Assembly: GCA_021802225.1 (NCBI GenBank)
Contig: JAKAAS010000054.1
Coordinates: 1 to 8,494, forward strand
Reading direction: 5' to 3'
Source of the DNA: Bacillota bacterium
GTDB lineage: Bacteria; Bacillota_E; Sulfobacillia; Sulfobacillales; Sulfobacillaceae
DNA: 8,494 nt
The position numbers were made by a program, and so were the translations under genes. Positions within the stretch are counted from its first letter, which is position 1; each line of letters begins with the position of its first letter. Shown one piece after another: positions 6,206 to 8,494 of the stretch. Under the pieces are notes generated by a model that did not search any database, was not told where the DNA came from, and was given only the letters and a program-made list of their open reading frames with translations.

Positions 6206-7030
6206 GTGATCGAGTTCGAGAAGACCATCAAATACTATCCTCCCGTTCGCAAGGGAGCCCCTCCCGTCAAAGCGGTGGATGAGGTATCATTCTCTATCTC
6301 TAAGGGACAGTTTGTCAGCATCGTAGGCCCCTCCGGGTGCGGCAAGACCACCGTACTGAATATGGCTGCCGGATTTGAGCGCCCCAGCGCCGGGCGCATT
6401 GTTGTCAGTGGGCAGGCTGTCACGGCTCCTGGCCCGGACCGTGCCGTGGTTTTCCAGCAGCCTTCTTTGTTTCCGTGGATGACTGTCGCGGAAAATATCG
6501 CGGCCGGACTCATATTCCGCAGCGGCCGCAAATCCGTGAACAGTCCTAAGGTGACTGCCATGATTCGCACCATGGGTCTGGAAGCGTTTGCGAATCACAG
6601 TCCGTACCATCTTTCGGGCGGCATGCAGCAGCGGGCGGCCATAGGGCGGGCCATGGTCACCGACCCCGAGGTCTTGTTAATGGACGAGCCGTTCGGCGCT
6701 CTTGACGCGCAGACCCGCTCCGATATGCAGCGCTTTTTGCTTGGGGTGTGGGACCGTCTGCAAATTACGGTGCTCTTTATCACCCACGATGTGGATGAAG
6801 CGGTGCTCCTCTCCGACCGGGTGATAGTAATGAGTCCGCGACCCGGCCGTATCGCCGCCGATATTCCCATTGCCCTGGCTAGACCGCGGCCATGGGATGT
6901 CACGTTGGAGGCCGACTTCCTGGCCTATAAACGGGCCGTTCTTGCCAAACTCCACCACGGCGGCGCGGACGGAGTCCTCCCCCTTGCCACAGCGGAGGCC
7001 ACCGAAATTTCCGCCCATATTCTTTCCTGA
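6206..7030 (+). CDS. tauB: TauB/SsuB-type ABC transporter ATP-binding protein
   Basis: This 274-residue cytoplasmic ATPase powers the importer. All nucleotide-binding elements are intact: Walker [10 protein letters not shown] (41-49), Q-loop [10 protein letters not shown] (82-91, Gln84), signature LSGGMQQR (136-143), Walker B VLLMDEPF (156-163, Asp160 and Glu161), D-loop GALD (164-167) and switch His194 in ITHDVDEA. The Q-loop LFPW/LLPW form and the text around VMSPRPGRI (208-216) are characteristic of the nitrate/sulfonate/taurine ATPase family. The segment after about 245 is a short tail without a recognised domain. The start is GTG 6206, 15 bases after the binding-protein stop. The gene sits with its permease and binding protein, in the order permease-binding protein-ATPase rather than the E. 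coli tauABC order. Family is certain; TauB versus SsuB is decided only by context. Confidence 0.94.
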   Translation: MIEFEKTIKYYPPVRKGAPPVKAVDEVSFSISKGQFVSIVGPSGCGKTTVLNMAAGFERPSAGRIVVSGQAVTAPGPDRAVVFQQPSLFPWMTVAENIAAGLIFRSGRKSVNSPKVTAMIRTMGLEAFANHSPYHLSGGMQQRAAIGRAMVTDPEVLLMDEPFGALDAQTRSDMQRFLLGVWDRLQITVLFITHDVDEAVLLSDRVIVMSPRPGRIAADIPIALARPRPWDVTLEADFLAYKRAVLAKLHHGGADGVLPLATAEATEISAHILS

Positions 7031-7073
7031 AAATCTCCCCATTTAGGCCATTCTATATATAAGGAGACAGTCC

Positions 7074-8471
7074 ATGGACATCCTCTCATCCCCCCAACCC
7101 CTGGGCGCACAAGACCTCAGCCACTTATGGCACCCCCTGACCCAGCACGCCACCTACCAGGCGGGAGGCCATCCCCTCATCATCGAACGCGCCATGGGCT
7201 CAACCGTCTACGATGATGCCGGAACCCCCTATCTTGATGCAGCAGCTGGACTGTGGTGTGTGAACGTAGGCTACGGGCGACAGGAGCTGATTGATGCGGC
7301 GGCAGCCCAGTTGCAGCAATTAGCTTATTACCCCCTGACCCAAAGCCACCCCGCGGCCATTCGTTTAGCCTCGGTGCTGGCTGAAAGCCTCCCCCACGTC
7401 CCTCATCTGTACTTTTCAAACTCAGGTTCTGAAGCCAATGAAACAGCCTTCAAAATCGTTCGGCAGTACTGGCACAACAAGGGATACCCGCATAAAGAAA
7501 AGATCTTGTCCCGCTTCCGCAGCTACCACGGCTCGACTCTCGGGGCCCTGTCCGCGACGGGTCAACCCGAACGCAGCAGGGATTATGGCCCGCTTGCGCC
7601 CGGGTTCATTCAAGTGAGCGCTCCTTATTGCTACCGCTGCCCATTTCACCTCTCCTATCCCGACTGCCAGATGCAGTGCGCGACAGACTTTGAGCGCCGA
7701 ATCCAAATCGAGGGACCAGATACGGTGGCAGCGATTATCGTGGAGCCCGTGACCGCAGGAGGCGGGGTTCTCGTGCCTCCGGATGAATATCTCCGGGAAG
7801 TGGCCCGGATTGCCCGCACCCACAACGTCAAACTCATCGTGGATGAAGTGGTGACAGGAGTGGGGCGCACAGGGTCGCTCTTTGCCCATGTGGCCTACGG
7901 TGCAACTCCGGATGTGGTGACGATGGCGAAAGGCTTGGCCAGCGGCTACATGCCCATCGGAGCCACTGCCGTCAGCGAAGAGATATTCTCCTCCTTCCTC
8001 GGCGAAGCCGACTCCGGCAGACACCTGCGCCACGTCAATACCTATGGCGGCCACCCCGTCGCCGCAGCAGTCGCCTTGGCCAATTTATCCCTCATCGAAG
8101 ATGAGGGATTGGTGCTCCGCGCTCAGGTACAAGGGCAATATCTGGCTGAACGCCTGCGGGATAGCCTCTTAAACGTTCCCTGGGCGGGAGACATCCGGTC
8201 GGCGGGACTCCTAGCAGGAGTAGAAATTGTCTCCGATGCCGACGCAAAAACCCCCGCATCCAATGACTTCATGAGACACTTGGCGCGCTACCTGCTGAGC
8301 CACCATATTCTCGCAGGCAAGGCCACCGATGTGGAAATGGCGCATAACAACGTGCTGATGTTCGCGCCTCCCCTCATCATCACCGTGGAGGAAATTGACC
8401 GGTTGGTTGAGGTTGTCGCGAGCGGAGTGAAGTCCATTGGCCAGCAAATGGCCCTGTCCCTGGAGTACTGA
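7074..8471 (+). CDS. tpa: Class-III aminotransferase, probable taurine:pyruvate aminotransferase
   Basis: The 465-residue protein is a complete PLP-dependent class-III (omega) aminotransferase. Landmarks are SGSEAN (117-122), YHG (151-153), IVDEVVTGVGRTG (255-267, PLP-ring Asp257), the PLP lysine Lys286 in VTMAKGLASGY, and NTYGG (322-326, phosphate-contacting Thr323 of the partner subunit). The N-terminus LWHPLTQHATYQ and blocks VNVGYGRQEL, IIVEPVTAGGGVLVPP and KGLASGYMPI resemble Bilophila-type taurine:pyruvate aminotransferase as I recall it, and the length fits. The reaction would be taurine plus pyruvate to sulfoacetaldehyde plus alanine, in the cytoplasm. AAGGAGA (7061-7067) stands 6 bases before ATG. 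The gene follows the ATPase by 43 bases and is probably cotranscribed. Unusual is a cluster Cys186, Cys189, Cys198, Cys202 (C-x2-C-x8-C-x3-C). Related beta-alanine, GABA or diamine transaminases are alternatives; the transporter context favours taurine. Confidence 0.82.
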   Translation: MDILSSPQPLGAQDLSHLWHPLTQHATYQAGGHPLIIERAMGSTVYDDAGTPYLDAAAGLWCVNVGYGRQELIDAAAAQLQQLAYYPLTQSHPAAIRLASVLAESLPHVPHLYFSNSGSEANETAFKIVRQYWHNKGYPHKEKILSRFRSYHGSTLGALSATGQPERSRDYGPLAPGFIQVSAPYCYRCPFHLSYPDCQMQCATDFERRIQIEGPDTVAAIIVEPVTAGGGVLVPPDEYLREVARIARTHNVKLIVDEVVTGVGRTGSLFAHVAYGATPDVVTMAKGLASGYMPIGATAVSEEIFSSFLGEADSGRHLRHVNTYGGHPVAAAVALANLSLIEDEGLVLRAQVQGQYLAERLRDSLLNVPWAGDIRSAGLLAGVEIVSDADAKTPASNDFMRHLARYLLSHHILAGKATDVEMAHNNVLMFAPPLIITVEEIDRLVEVVASGVKSIGQQMALSLEY

Positions 8472-8494
8472 CCAAACACCAGGAAATCTGCGCT

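Noticed and set aside
7422..8054. A 210-codon open frame antisense to the aminotransferase
   Set aside because: Fully covered by a gene with intact catalytic motifs on the other strand; the translation shows no domain.

Overview
The window looks like chromosomal DNA of a fairly GC-rich Gram-positive bacterium. Purine-rich AGGAGG-type ribosome sites stand before several genes, GTG and probably TTG starts are used, and the binding protein is a lipoprotein with a short signal peptide. A Firmicutes-type thermophile or acidophile such as Sulfobacillus is my guess. It rests on style and gene content only, since the window holds no marker gene.

Left half, minus strand (1-3591): a two-gene unit transcribed leftwards. 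The promoter-proximal gene encodes a 519-residue SWIM zinc-finger protein. It is followed, with a 26-base gap or a stop/start overlap depending on the start used, by a large SNF2-family helicase that runs off the left edge (668 codons visible, past motif III). Together they look like a split SNF2-SWIM nucleic-acid remodelling machine.

Middle (3592-4271): a divergent intergenic region of about 680 bases with no convincing gene. It holds a nested GC-rich hairpin in the leader of the SWIM gene, a 12-base palindrome, and a consensus TATAAT box followed by a GC-rich structured stretch ending in a strong hairpin (possible small RNA or remnant of a mobile element). A markedly AT-rich segment with inverted repeats lies just upstream of the right-hand operon.

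Right half, plus strand (4272-8471): a tight four-gene operon made of a TauC/SsuC-type permease, a TauA-like lipoprotein binding protein, a TauB/SsuB-type ATPase and a class-III aminotransferase resembling taurine:pyruvate aminotransferase. The simplest reading is that taurine, or a close aminosulfonate, is imported and transaminated with pyruvate to sulfoacetaldehyde and alanine. That would mean dissimilation by the Tpa route rather than TauD-type oxygenase desulfonation. No sulfoacetaldehyde acetyltransferase (Xsc) or alanine dehydrogenase is visible; the window ends 23 bases after the aminotransferase. I see no CRISPR array, tRNA, rRNA or intact insertion sequence. The known-type operon and the known-type SNF2/SWIM pair explain most of the DNA; the middle region is the least explained part.
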